In this document: positions 35,302-43,727 of the stretch, piece by piece
Layout: every line of letters starts with the position of its first letter
How positions within the stretch are numbered: the stretch's first letter is position 1
NCBI RefSeq assembly: GCF_014644455.1
Contig: NZ_BMKS01000004.1
Coordinates: 62,001 to 126,000 of the forward strand
Origin: Caldovatus sediminis
Lineage (GTDB): Bacteria; Pseudomonadota; Alphaproteobacteria; Acetobacterales; Acetobacteraceae
Length of the DNA stretch: 64,000 nucleotides
Reading direction: 5' to 3'
Position numbers and translations under genes: made by a program
Notes under the pieces: generated by a model
Told to the model about the DNA's origin: nothing
What the model saw: the letters and a program-made list of their open reading frames with translations, nothing else
The model's database searches: none

Positions 35302-36555
35302 CTAGGCCGCCGCGCGGCCGGGGGTGGACAGGTGGCGGAGCAGGTGCTGGGCCAGCTCCTCGGCATCGGGGCCGGCGCCATCGAGGAAGCTCGACTTGCG
35401 GCGCCGCAGGAACCGGAGGCCGAGCGCGTAGAGGCCCGGCAGCGGCGTCACGCCGCCCTCGTGGACGATCTCGCCGGTCTCGGGGTCGAGCGCGCCGGGC
35501 AGCGGCTTCAGCCAGCGGTAGTCGCGCGTGAAGCCGGTCGCCCACAGCACGGTGCCGATGCCCTCGGCCACGAGGTCGAGCGCGGCGGGGGAGGGCGGCA
35601 ACTCGATCGGCCGCAGCGCCTCCGGCTCGGGCGGCGCGCCCAGGGCGTCGGCCAGCGGGTCGATCCGAGCGGCGAGGCGCTCGAGCGTGCGCTGCGCGGC
35701 GCCGACGCTCTCCGCCAGGTCGTCCTGCAGGCGCAGCACGGTGCCCTCGATGCCGACGCTGCGGCCGAGGACGCGCACGCCCTGCGCGTGGAGCGCGGCG
35801 AGGTCGAGGCTGCGACCCTGCGGATCGCCGACCAGCTGCATCGAGGGCTGCGCGCGGGCGCGCGCGATGTCCCTCACCTGGCCGCAGCGCTCGTCGAGCA
35901 CGCCGATGCGGTCCATCCACCAGAGGATGTCGCGGCCGCGGTAGCGCCGCGGCAGCCGGGTGTGCCGACCGACCGAGAGCGCGACGCTCCGTCCCGCGCG
36001 CCGCAGCTCGTCGGCGATCTGCGCGCCCGAGGCGGAGGCGCCGACCACCAGCACGCCGCCCTCCGGCAGGGCCGAGGGGTTGCGGTACTGCGTCGGCGTG
36101 AGCTGATGGATCGAGGGCGGAAGTTTCCGCGCCATCGCCGGCACCAGCGGCACGTCGCAATACCCGGTGGCGATCACCACCGCGCGCGACCGCCAGGTGC
36201 CGCGGTCCGTCTCGACCTGGTAGTCGCCGCCGGGCGCGCGCCGCACGGCGAGCACCGTGGTCTCCTCCTCGACCGGCGCGGCGGAAGAGCGGGCGTAGGA
36301 TTCGAGGTAGGCGACCACCTCCGGCATCGTCATGAAGCCGTCGGGGTCAGGGCCCTGGTAGGACCAGCCGCCGGGCAGGCGGCTCATCCAGTTCGGGGTG
36401 AGGAGGCGGAGCGAGTCCCACCGCTCGCTGCGCCAGCGCTCCCCGACACGGCCGCGCTCGAGCACGACATGGTCGATGCCGCGACGGGCGAGGCAGTGGC
36501 TCATGGCGAGCCCGGCCTGGCCCGCGCCGATGACGACCGCGGTGACGCGCTTCAT
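35302..36555 (-). CDS. Flavin-containing monooxygenase-like protein (CzcO family)
   Basis: 417 residues. N-terminal FAD fold VVIGAGQAGLAMSHCLARRG, then WDSLRLLTPNWMSRLPG and an NADPH fold VLVVGASASGAQIADELRRAG. A distal VLWATGFTRDYRWL (ATGF motif) completes the FMO/CzcO pattern. It probably oxygenates a soft nucleophile or acts as a reductase. Second gene of the minus-strand cluster headed by an OsmC-like gene. Confidence 0.87.
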   Translation of the reverse strand: MKRVTAVVIGAGQAGLAMSHCLARRGIDHVVLERGRVGERWRSERWDSLRLLTPNWMSRLPGGWSYQGPDPDGFMTMPEVVAYLESYARSSAAPVEEETTVLAVRRAPGGDYQVETDRGTWRSRAVVIATGYCDVPLVPAMARKLPPSIHQLTPTQYRNPSALPEGGVLVVGASASGAQIADELRRAGRSVALSVGRHTRLPRRYRGRDILWWMDRIGVLDERCGQVRDIARARAQPSMQLVGDPQGRSLDLAALHAQGVRVLGRSVGIEGTVLRLQDDLAESVGAAQRTLERLAARIDPLADALGAPPEPEALRPIELPPSPAALDLVAEGIGTVLWATGFTRDYRWLKPLPGALDPETGEIVHEGGVTPLPGLYALGLRFLRRRKSSFLDGAGPDAEELAQHLLRHLSTPGRAAA

Positions 36556-36614
36556 GATGTCACGTTCCTGGAGCGGGTTGCGTCCGCCGGCCGGCGGCTC
36601 GCGTCCGCCGGCCT

Positions 36615-37199
36615 TCAGCCGGCGTTCACCGCGATGGAGACGGGGACGCCGTTGGTGAGGACGTCGAAGACCGCGGAGCGGGCCTGGGACTGCCGGACGA
36701 TCGCGGCGAGCGTCTCGGGAGGGGCGTCGCCCTTGATGTCGAACTTCGCCCGGATCCCCTGGTAGCCGTTCCGGACCTTGTCCGAGAGGCCGAGGATGCC
36801 CTGGAGGTCGATGTCGCCCTCGAGGGTGCAGGTCACCTCGTCCAGCTTCACGCCGCGCGCCGCGGCGATGTTGCCGATGCCGGCGGTGAGGCAGGTGGCG
36901 AGGGCGTGCAGGAGCCACTCGACCGGCGTCGGGCCGTTGTCGGCGCCGCAGAGCACGGCCGGATGGTCGCCGTCCGCGGTGAAGGCCATCTTGTGGCTGT
37001 GCTCGCCGCCGGCGCCGGCGAAGCCGGACATCGTGGTCTGGGTGTGCGTGCCGCCCATCCATTTGCCCTGGGCGCGGAACTGGAACTTGGCGAGCTCCGG
37101 CTGGCCGGCGACGACGCCGATCGTGGCGAACAGGGCGGGGGTGTCCACGCCGTTGAGGGGGACGGGGGTGCGCTTCGGGGCGGCGGTCCGCATGTTCAT
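36615..37199 (-). CDS. OsmC family protein
   Basis: 194-residue OsmC/Ohr-superfamily protein. It contains GPTPVEWLLHALATCLTAGIGNIAAARG with the family cysteine, and the C-terminal AVFDVLTNGVPVSIAV. The second cysteine of a peroxidase site is less clear, so peroxidase activity is uncertain. AGGAG is 9 bases before the ATG at 37199. It heads the five-gene minus-strand cluster, so the promoter lies between 37200 and 37620. Confidence 0.88.
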   Translation of the reverse strand: MNMRTAAPKRTPVPLNGVDTPALFATIGVVAGQPELAKFQFRAQGKWMGGTHTQTTMSGFAGAGGEHSHKMAFTADGDHPAVLCGADNGPTPVEWLLHALATCLTAGIGNIAAARGVKLDEVTCTLEGDIDLQGILGLSDKVRNGYQGIRAKFDIKGDAPPETLAAIVRQSQARSAVFDVLTNGVPVSIAVNAG

Positions 37200-37620
37200 G
37201 GCCTGGTCTCCTGGACGCCTGGGGCGCGGGGCGGGGCTTGGTCCGGCCGCGCGCGGGGTTGCACGGTGGTCGCTGCTGCGTGGCCTGGTCGGGGGGCTGC
37301 GGCGGTGCGCCGCGGCGTGGCCGCTCAGGACACGGCGGAAGCTACGCAGGCGGGGCCGGCCAAGCTTGGAGAGGGGCTTGGGAATTTCTTGGGAAGGGCT
37401 GGATTCTTCCGGGGCAGGCCTCCGGTGCGGCGGGGGCGCCCTTTGCCGGGTGAGGGTCGCGGCTCGGAGAGGGGGGTGTTCGGCGCGCCGCGCGGGGCGT
37501 TAGGCTCGGCGCGGCACCCTCGCCGGGGAAAGGCGGATGCCGGCCGCTGCCGCCTTTGCGGCCGGCCGGCCGGCCGATCAGGGCCGGGGCCACCGGCGGC
37601 GGAGCAGGAAGGACAGCACC
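37200..37620. other. Divergent intergenic region with tandem CTTGGGAA repeats
   Basis: 421 bases between the OsmC-led cluster and the luciferase-like genes. The direct repeat CTTGGGAA-TTT-CTTGGGAA (37377-37384 and 37388-37395) has an 11-base period, one helical turn. A related CTTGGAGA lies just before it. This is the expected form of a regulator site but none is known to me with this sequence. No gene is supported here. Confidence 0.45.
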
Positions 37621-38472
37621 ATGCGCATCGGCGTCTTCCACTTCCCCACCGACTACGGCATCGGGATCGCCGAGCTGGCGCGGGCGCTCGAGGACCGCGG
37701 CTTCGAATCGCTGTTCGTGTGCGAGCACACCCACATCCCGACCAGCCGCCGCAGCCCCTTCCCGGGCGGCGGCGCGCTGCCGAAGCGCTACGCCCACACC
37801 CACGATCCCTTCGTCGCGCTGTCCTTCGCCGCCGCCGCGACGCGGCGCCTGCTGCTCGGCACCGGAATCTGCCTGGTGCCGCAGCACGACCCGATCGTGA
37901 CGGCGAAGAGCGTGGCCAGCCTCGACCTGCTCTCCGGCGGCCGCTTCCTCTTCGGCATCGGCGCCGGCTGGAACGCCGAGGAGATGGAGAACCACGGCAC
38001 GCGCTTCGAGACGCGCTTCCAGGTGATGCGCGAGCGCGTCCTCGCCATGAAGGCGCTGTGGACGCGGGAGGAGGCGGAGTTCCACGGCCGGTTCGTGGAC
38101 TTCGACCCGGTCTGGTGCTGGCCCAAGCCGGCGCAGCGCCCGCACCCGCCGATCCTCCTGGGCGGCGAGACCGACCACACGCTGCGCCGCGTCGTCGCGT
38201 TCTGCGACGGCTGGATTCCCCGCGCCGGCCGCGGCGACTTCGACCCGCAGGACGCGATGGCGCGGCTGCGCCGCGCGGCGGAGGCGGCGGGACGCGACCC
38301 GGCGAGCCTCCCGGTCACGGTCTTCCGCGGGCCGACCGAGCCGGCGGCGCTCGCCGCCTACCGGGAGGCGGGGATCGCGCGCGTCCTACTGGACGTGCCG
38401 GACCTCGACCGCGACGCGGTGCTCCGGCTGCTCGACGGCTACGTGCCGCTGCTCGCCGCCGCGGGCGGCTGA
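37621..38472 (+). CDS. Luciferase-like (LLM) flavin/F420-dependent oxidoreductase
   Basis: 283-residue TIM-barrel enzyme of the bacterial luciferase superfamily, the shorter TIGR03619-like form. Signatures: FESLFVCEHTHIPT near the N-terminus, PFVALSFAAAAT, LGTGICLVPQHDPIVTAKSVASLD, GRFLFGIGAGWN and HPPILLGGETDHTLRR. Members use FMN or F420. AGGAAGGA precedes the ATG at 37621. It is followed 16 bases later by a second LLM gene. Confidence 0.87.
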   Translation: MRIGVFHFPTDYGIGIAELARALEDRGFESLFVCEHTHIPTSRRSPFPGGGALPKRYAHTHDPFVALSFAAAATRRLLLGTGICLVPQHDPIVTAKSVASLDLLSGGRFLFGIGAGWNAEEMENHGTRFETRFQVMRERVLAMKALWTREEAEFHGRFVDFDPVWCWPKPAQRPHPPILLGGETDHTLRRVVAFCDGWIPRAGRGDFDPQDAMARLRRAAEAAGRDPASLPVTVFRGPTEPAALAAYREAGIARVLLDVPDLDRDAVLRLLDGYVPLLAAAGG

Positions 38473-38488
38473 GGGCGGGGCGCCGGTC

Positions 38489-39433
38489 ATGGCCCGCCGC
38501 GTCGCGATCGGCGTCGGCCTCGCGGAGTTCCCCTTCGCCACGGCCGCCGGCTACTGGCGCTGGGTGGATCTGTGCGAGGCGAGCGGCGGCGTGGACTCGC
38601 TCTGGCAGGCCGATCGCCTCCTCGGCCGGACGCCCGTCCTGGAATGCCTGGCCGCCGCGGCGGCGCTCGCCGGCCGCACGCGGCGGCTGAAGTTCGGCAT
38701 GAACGTGCTCTCGCTCGCCTTCCGCGATCCGGTGCTGGTGGCGAAGCAGTGCGCGACCATTGACGTGCTCTCCGAGGGCCGGCTGCTGCCGGCCTTCGGC
38801 ATCGGCAGCCCGCTCGCGCCCGAGTGGGGGGCGCTCCACCTCGACACGCGCACGCGCGGCGCCCGCACCGACGAGGCGCTGGAGGTCATCGCCCGCCTGT
38901 GGCGCGAGGAGCGGGTGGACTTCCAGGGCCGCCACTTCCGCCTCTCCGGCGCCGCGATCGCGCCGCGCCCGGTGCAGGCCGAGCTGCCGATGTGGATCGG
39001 CGGCGGGTCCGATGCGGCGATCCGGCGCACCGCGCGCCTCGGCACCGGCTGGCTGGGCGGGCCGGAGACGCCGGCGGAGGCCGCGCGCATCCTCGCCGCC
39101 ATTCGCGCCGCCGCCGCCGAGGCCGGCCGGACGATCGCCGAGGACCACTACGGCGCCGGCTTCGCCTTCCATTTCGGCCGCCCCGACGACCCGGCGCCGC
39201 GGCGCGCGATGGAGGCCTACCGGGCGCGCACCGGCCGCGACCCGCTCGCCCGTTTCGCGATCGGCGACGCGGAGGCGATCCTCGCGCGCCTCGCCGAATA
39301 CGTGGCCGCGGGCGTGTCGAAATTCGTCCTGCGGCCGGTCGGCGCCGACGAGGCGGAGGTGCTGGCGCAGACCCGGATGCTGGTCGAGCGGGTCCTGCCG
39401 CTCGCCGCCGCGCGCTGGCCGAGGCCGGCGTGA
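38489..39433 (+). CDS. Luciferase-like (LLM) flavin/F420-dependent oxidoreductase, second copy
   Basis: 314-residue LLM protein: SGGVDSLWQADRL, RLKFGMNVLSLAFRDPVLVAKQ, TIDVLSEGRLLPAFGIGS, then LPMWIGGGSDAAIRRTARLG. It differs clearly from its upstream neighbour, so this is not a recent duplication. The two are probably co-transcribed. The cofactor (FMN or F420) cannot be decided from sequence alone. Confidence 0.87.
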   Translation: MARRVAIGVGLAEFPFATAAGYWRWVDLCEASGGVDSLWQADRLLGRTPVLECLAAAAALAGRTRRLKFGMNVLSLAFRDPVLVAKQCATIDVLSEGRLLPAFGIGSPLAPEWGALHLDTRTRGARTDEALEVIARLWREERVDFQGRHFRLSGAAIAPRPVQAELPMWIGGGSDAAIRRTARLGTGWLGGPETPAEAARILAAIRAAAAEAGRTIAEDHYGAGFAFHFGRPDDPAPRRAMEAYRARTGRDPLARFAIGDAEAILARLAEYVAAGVSKFVLRPVGADEAEVLAQTRMLVERVLPLAAARWPRPA

Positions 39434-39449
39434 CGTGAACGGCGACGGG

Positions 39450-39917
39450 TCAGCCCTCGGCCGAAAGGTCGCCCCAGCTCACGGTCCGCGCGATGCGGAG
39501 CGCGATCACCGGCCGGTCGGCGAGGCGCATCGGCGCGAGTTGGGGGTAGCGGGCGCGCAGCAGGGCCTGCGCCGCGTCGTGCTCCGGCCCCGCCGCCAGG
39601 ATCTCCGCCCGGCCGCGGAGCATCACCCAGCCGAGGCGCGACCAGTCCTCGTCGTAGCGGTCGAAGACGATGGCGGCGGCCGGGTTCTCGGCGATGTTGC
39701 GCAGCCGCTTCAGCGGCGCGCCGGGCCGCCGCTTCGGCTTCTCGTCCACGGTGACGTAGAGCGCATCGCCCGAGAGCGCGAAGCAGACCGGCACCACATG
39801 CGGCGCCGCCGCGCGGTCGGCGGTGGCGAGCCGGCCGACCCGCTGGCGCTCGATGAAGCGGCGCTCGCGCTCCGGCAGGACCGGGGACGCGGCCGGCGGG
39901 GATGCGGGCGGGTCCAT
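39450..39917 (-). CDS. PPOX-fold protein, putative F420-dependent oxidoreductase
   Basis: 155 residues with a pyridoxamine-phosphate-oxidase-like split barrel: FIERQRVGRLATADRAAAPHVVPVCFAL, LYVTVDEKPKR, LRNIAENPAAAIVFDRYDEDWSRLGWVMLRG. This order is that of the TIGR03668 subgroup, named for F420 use. Convergent with the two LLM genes, 16 bases apart. It may bind F420 or FMN; the co-location strengthens the F420 idea without proving it. Confidence 0.85.
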   Translation of the reverse strand: MDPPASPPAASPVLPERERRFIERQRVGRLATADRAAAPHVVPVCFALSGDALYVTVDEKPKRRPGAPLKRLRNIAENPAAAIVFDRYDEDWSRLGWVMLRGRAEILAAGPEHDAAQALLRARYPQLAPMRLADRPVIALRIARTVSWGDLSAEG

Positions 39918-40045
39918 GGGGCCGGGCAGGGTAGGGGCGCGGCCGGGCGAACGGCAACCCGCCCGCCGGGCCGGCCAGGCGAGGGCCGCGCGGCAACGGC
40001 CCCCCGGCCCGGCGCGCTATCCCATGCCAGCAGAGGATCAGGGCC

Positions 40046-40705
40046 ATGACCGCCACCTCCGAACAGCGACTGTTCCTCGCCCTCGCGACCCTCGTCCGCG
40101 CCTTCGCCGAGGGCGGCCTCCCGGCCGTGCCGGAGACGGAGACCGCGCCGCGCGGCGCCACCGCGGCGGCCGGCGAGGCGCCCGGCACCGCCGCCGGCGC
40201 CGACATGCCCGCCTTCCTCGCGGCGATGGACGAGGAGGAGCGCGAGGCGCTGGGCGAGGCGGCCCTCGCCGTCGCCTTCGGCGCCTTCGCGGCGGGCGGC
40301 CGCGAGACCGGGCCGATGCAGGCCCTGCTCGCCGCGCTCGGCCTGATGGCGGTCCTCGCCGGCGAGGAGCCGGACCCGCCGGCGGAGATCCTCGGCATCG
40401 CGGCCGAGGACGCCCGCGTCGAGGCCGAGATCGACCGCGCGGGCGAGGCGCTGGACGCGGAATTCGGCCGCGAGGCCACGGCCGAGGCGGTCACCGCCGC
40501 GCTGGAGGCGCGCCTTCTCGGCACGGCGATCACGCTCGCCGGCTGCACCCTGCCCGAGGGGGTGGAGGGTCCGGCGGCGGTCCGTCTGCGGGCCGCGCGC
40601 TGCCTGGCGCGGCTGGCGGCCGGGCTGCTGGCGATGAATGCCGCCGCCGGCACGGCGGGGAGGCCCGCGGCGCCGCCGCCGCAGGGCGCGGCGGGCGGGG
40701 CGTGA
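40046..40705 (+). CDS. Hypothetical alanine/glutamate-rich protein
   Basis: 219 residues, unrecognised. Very rich in Ala and Glu and predicted mostly helical, with two weakly hydrophobic stretches (GAFAAGG and ALLAALGLMAVLAG). No signal peptide, cysteines few. The start follows a weak ribosome site (CAGGGCC). Codon pattern is consistent with coding (strong third-position GC). Flanked by unrelated genes on the opposite strand. Confidence 0.5.
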   Translation: MTATSEQRLFLALATLVRAFAEGGLPAVPETETAPRGATAAAGEAPGTAAGADMPAFLAAMDEEEREALGEAALAVAFGAFAAGGRETGPMQALLAALGLMAVLAGEEPDPPAEILGIAAEDARVEAEIDRAGEALDAEFGREATAEAVTAALEARLLGTAITLAGCTLPEGVEGPAAVRLRAARCLARLAAGLLAMNAAAGTAGRPAAPPPQGAAGGA

Positions 40706-40836
40706 GGGGGCGCGCGAGGGCGGCAATCCTCGGCGACGGCGGGCGGCCCGGGCCGTCGCGTTCCTGACCGTGCCCGCGGTCGGCGCGGCGGCGGCCGCGC
40801 TGGTCCGGCCGCGCCCGCGGGCGCGGATGCCGCGGC

Positions 40837-41949
40837 TCATCGCGCGGCCGGGCGCTGCGCGCGCGGCTCGGGCTCGCCCGACCAGCAGGCGTGGATCCAG
40901 GCGACGATCTCCGGCCACAGCCGCGCATGCGCGGCCGGGCCGACGAGGGGGCCGAGGTGCTGCAGGGCGGCGCCGCGCTCGGCCTCCTCGTGGCGCAGCA
41001 CGCGCCGCGGCAGCGCCGCCGGCAGGGCGGCGAGGCCGGCGAGGATGGACTCCGGCGGCACCACGCGCCCCGGCGGGTTGACGACGGCGAGCACCGGGCT
41101 GCGCAGCCGCTCCAGCCCGACGCGCCGGCCGCCGATCTCGAGCGTGCCCGCGGCGAGGCGGTCCTCGCGGTAGAGCCGCTCCACGACCTCCTCGAAGAGC
41201 CGGCCCGGCATCGCGAGCTCGTCCAGCAGCCAGCGCTCGACGCGGGCGCGGATGGCGAGGGCGAGCGGATCGGCGAGGCTTGCGCCGAGGTCGGCCCAGC
41301 GCTGGAGCACGAAGGTCTCCGGCGCCGCGGCGGTGGCGAGCTGGGCGACGAAGGCGCCGGGCACCGGGCTTCCGGCCAGGCGGCGCAGCCGGCGCGCATG
41401 CGGCGCGGCCGCGGCGGCGCGCGCGAGCGGCCCGCCCCGCTCCGGCCCGAAGGCGAGCGGCGCGTCCACCAGCACGAGGGCGCGCGCGCGCTCCGGCCGC
41501 AGCGCCGCGAGGATCGCGGCGAAGGTGCCGCCGAGCGAGTGCCCGACGAGCACGGCCGCGCCCTCGCCGGTCTCGCCGGCGATCGCGTCGAGCGCCGCGA
41601 GGGGCAGGCGCTCGGCGTAGTCCGCGAGGCCGAAGCGATCCTCCGCCGCGCCCGGGTCCAGCCATTCGAGCAGATAGACGCGCAGGCCGCCGCGCAGGCA
41701 GCGGCGCACGACGCTGACCGGGGGCAGGAGGTCCCAGAGGTAGGCGCGCTTGATCGGCGCCGGCAGGACCAGCAGCACCGGGCGCTTCGGGTCCCGTCCG
41801 GGGGGCTGGTAGGCCCGGAGCCGCGCTCCGGGCATCGCGGCGGCGACGCGCGAGGGCGTCTCGGCCGGGCCGAGCCCGATCGCGTCGAGGACGCGCCCGG
41901 CCCGGCGTCGGGCCTCGTCGAGCAGGGCGTAGGCGCTGGGCGCGGGCAT
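40837..41949 (-). CDS. Alpha/beta hydrolase related to PHA synthases, serine nucleophile
   Basis: 370-residue alpha/beta-hydrolase. The nucleophile elbow is GHSLGG (Ser138). The N-terminal RPVLLVLPAPIKRAYLWDLLP, LRVYLLEWLDPG and C-terminal LQHLGPLVGPAAHARLWPEI are laid out like class III polyhydroxyalkanoate synthases. These carry cysteine in the elbow, so this is more likely a hydrolase than a polymerase. No strong ribosome site is visible before the ATG at 41949. It may be the tail of the dehalogenase/TctAB block or independent. Confidence 0.78.
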   Translation of the reverse strand: MPAPSAYALLDEARRRAGRVLDAIGLGPAETPSRVAAAMPGARLRAYQPPGRDPKRPVLLVLPAPIKRAYLWDLLPPVSVVRRCLRGGLRVYLLEWLDPGAAEDRFGLADYAERLPLAALDAIAGETGEGAAVLVGHSLGGTFAAILAALRPERARALVLVDAPLAFGPERGGPLARAAAAAPHARRLRRLAGSPVPGAFVAQLATAAAPETFVLQRWADLGASLADPLALAIRARVERWLLDELAMPGRLFEEVVERLYREDRLAAGTLEIGGRRVGLERLRSPVLAVVNPPGRVVPPESILAGLAALPAALPRRVLRHEEAERGAALQHLGPLVGPAAHARLWPEIVAWIHACWSGEPEPRAQRPAAR

Positions 41950-42289
41950 CGGGCGTCGCCGGGATTCGAGGCGGCGCGGCCTGGGCGGCGGCGCCTTGCC
42001 GTGGGATAGCCCGCGGCGCAGGCCCTGGCGAATGGGGCTTGGCGCGCGGGCGGCCCCGGCATGGCGGCGCGCACGGCACGCCGCGATGACGCGGAGCCGA
42101 GCGGCGACGCGCACGCCGCGCCCCCTCTGTCCGGCGACGGCCTCGCGCGCGGGCGGCGAGCCGCGCCGAGGCCGAGCCGGGAACCACCCCTGCCGCCGCG
42201 GCGACGCCGAGGCCGCTCGTGCCGACGCCCGGCGCTCGGCCGCGCCTTCGTCCTGCGGAGGATCGGGCCGGCGCGCCGCGACCGCCGGG
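41950..42289. other. Intergenic region between MmgE/PrpD and alpha/beta hydrolase genes
   Basis: 340 bases, no supported gene on either strand. The size suggests that the hydrolase gene may have its own promoter. No hairpin or promoter hexamers stood out. Confidence 0.45.
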
Positions 42290-43705
42290 CTACCGCGCGG
42301 CCAGTGCCCGCGCCGTCTCGCGCACCGGCGCGCGGTCAATGGCGAGGATCGCCTGCCGGGCGCGCTCCGCCCGCGCCGCGTCGAACGCCATGCCGGCCGC
42401 GGCGAGGAACTTCGCCGAGGCGGCGGCCTCGTCCAGCGCCCGCTCGCCGGCGCCGCTGTTCACGCGCACATGCCGGCGCAGCCGCCGGCCGTCCGCAAGT
42501 TCGACCTCCACGCCGCCGGAGAAGTAGGCGGGGAAGGCCGTGTCGGGATCGGCCTCGCAGCGCGTGCGGGCGCAGAGGGCGAGGATGCGCGGGTCGCGCA
42601 GCGCCTCGGGCGCCAGCTCCTGCAGCCCGAAGCGTCCGCGCAGCAGGCAGGTGGCGATGACGAAGGGCGCGCTGAACTTCGCGGCGTAGTCGGTCCCGGG
42701 CCGCGCCTTCTCCGCCGCCGGCTCGGCGACGATCGGCAGGGTCGGGCCGGGGATCAGCACGCGGACGGCGGCGATCGCCGCCGGGTCCGGGATCTCGGCG
42801 TGCAGCGCGATGGCGGCGTCGGCGGCGCCGTGGACGAAGTGGCAGACCGGATAGGGCTTGATCGCGCTCTCCGCGAGCAGCCAGCGCGTGCCGAGGCCCT
42901 CGGTCAGCCGCGCCACCTCGGCCTCCCCGGCATGGGCCTGGAGGTGCGTCTCGAACAGGCCGAAGCGCCCCTCGTAGGGTCGCGCCGGGCCGACGAAGCC
43001 GTGCTGCGCGAGGCGGGCCGCGGTGATGCCGGCGACCGCGCCCCAGCCCGGGTGGAAGCGCTTGGTCCAGGCGCCGTCCTCGAGGAACACCTGCAGCCCG
43101 CCGGCGGTGGAGGAGACGATGCCCTGCGCCGCGGCGATCCGCTCCGCCGTCAGCCCGAGCAGCTTCCCCGCCACCACCGCGCTGCTGAAGTGCGAGACGA
43201 TGCCGGTCGCGTGGAAGCCCGCGTGGTGGAAGCCGCCCTTCGCCGCCGCCCCGATGCGGATCGCGACCTCCATGCCGGCGGCGTAGGCGACGAGCAGGTC
43301 GCGCCCGTGCGCGTCCAGTGCCTCGCCGAGCGAGAGCGCGCAGGGCAGGCAGGCCGCGGTGGCGTGCACGATGCTCGCGAGGTGCGTGTCGTCGAAGTCG
43401 AGGCCGTGGACGAGGATGCCGTTGGCGAGCGCGGCGTCGCGCACCGGCAGCCGCTCGGCGCGGCCGATCACGGTGCAGTCGCCGCCCTCCGTGCCGGCGA
43501 GGGCGACGAGGCCGGCCACCGCCCGCCCGGCGAAGGGATAGGCGTTGGCGGCAAGCCCGACGCCGAGCCCGTCGAGGATCTGGATGCGCGCCCGGGCGCG
43601 CACCGGCTCCGGGATCGCGTCGTAGTCGAGGCCGGCGGCGAACTCGGCGATGCGGCGCGCCGGCGCGGCCTCCGCCGCTCCCGTGCCCTGCGCGATGGCG
43701 TCCAT
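42290..43705 (-). CDS. MmgE/PrpD family protein
   Basis: 471-residue member of the 2-methylcitrate dehydratase/cis-aconitate decarboxylase family. Typical segments: LDGLGVGLAANAYPFAGRAV, ANGILVHGLDFDDTHL, GFHHAGFHATGIVSHFSSAVVAG, KRFHPGWGAVAGITAARLA and KPYPVCHFVHGAADAA. The family dehydrates or decarboxylates tricarboxylates or acts on smaller hydroxy acids. GGGAGGAA precedes the ATG. It is 22 bases downstream of an epimerase gene and in the same unit as a TctAB-type permease. Confidence 0.88.
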   Translation of the reverse strand: MDAIAQGTGAAEAAPARRIAEFAAGLDYDAIPEPVRARARIQILDGLGVGLAANAYPFAGRAVAGLVALAGTEGGDCTVIGRAERLPVRDAALANGILVHGLDFDDTHLASIVHATAACLPCALSLGEALDAHGRDLLVAYAAGMEVAIRIGAAAKGGFHHAGFHATGIVSHFSSAVVAGKLLGLTAERIAAAQGIVSSTAGGLQVFLEDGAWTKRFHPGWGAVAGITAARLAQHGFVGPARPYEGRFGLFETHLQAHAGEAEVARLTEGLGTRWLLAESAIKPYPVCHFVHGAADAAIALHAEIPDPAAIAAVRVLIPGPTLPIVAEPAAEKARPGTDYAAKFSAPFVIATCLLRGRFGLQELAPEALRDPRILALCARTRCEADPDTAFPAYFSGGVEVELADGRRLRRHVRVNSGAGERALDEAAASAKFLAAAGMAFDAARAERARQAILAIDRAPVRETARALAAR

Positions 43706-43727
43706 GCCCGTTCCTCCCGGCGCGCGG

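Noticed and set aside
40837-41949. Annotation as class III PHA synthase
   Set aside because: The nucleophile elbow has Ser (GHSLGG) not Cys, and no PhaE partner is near; called an alpha/beta hydrolase instead.
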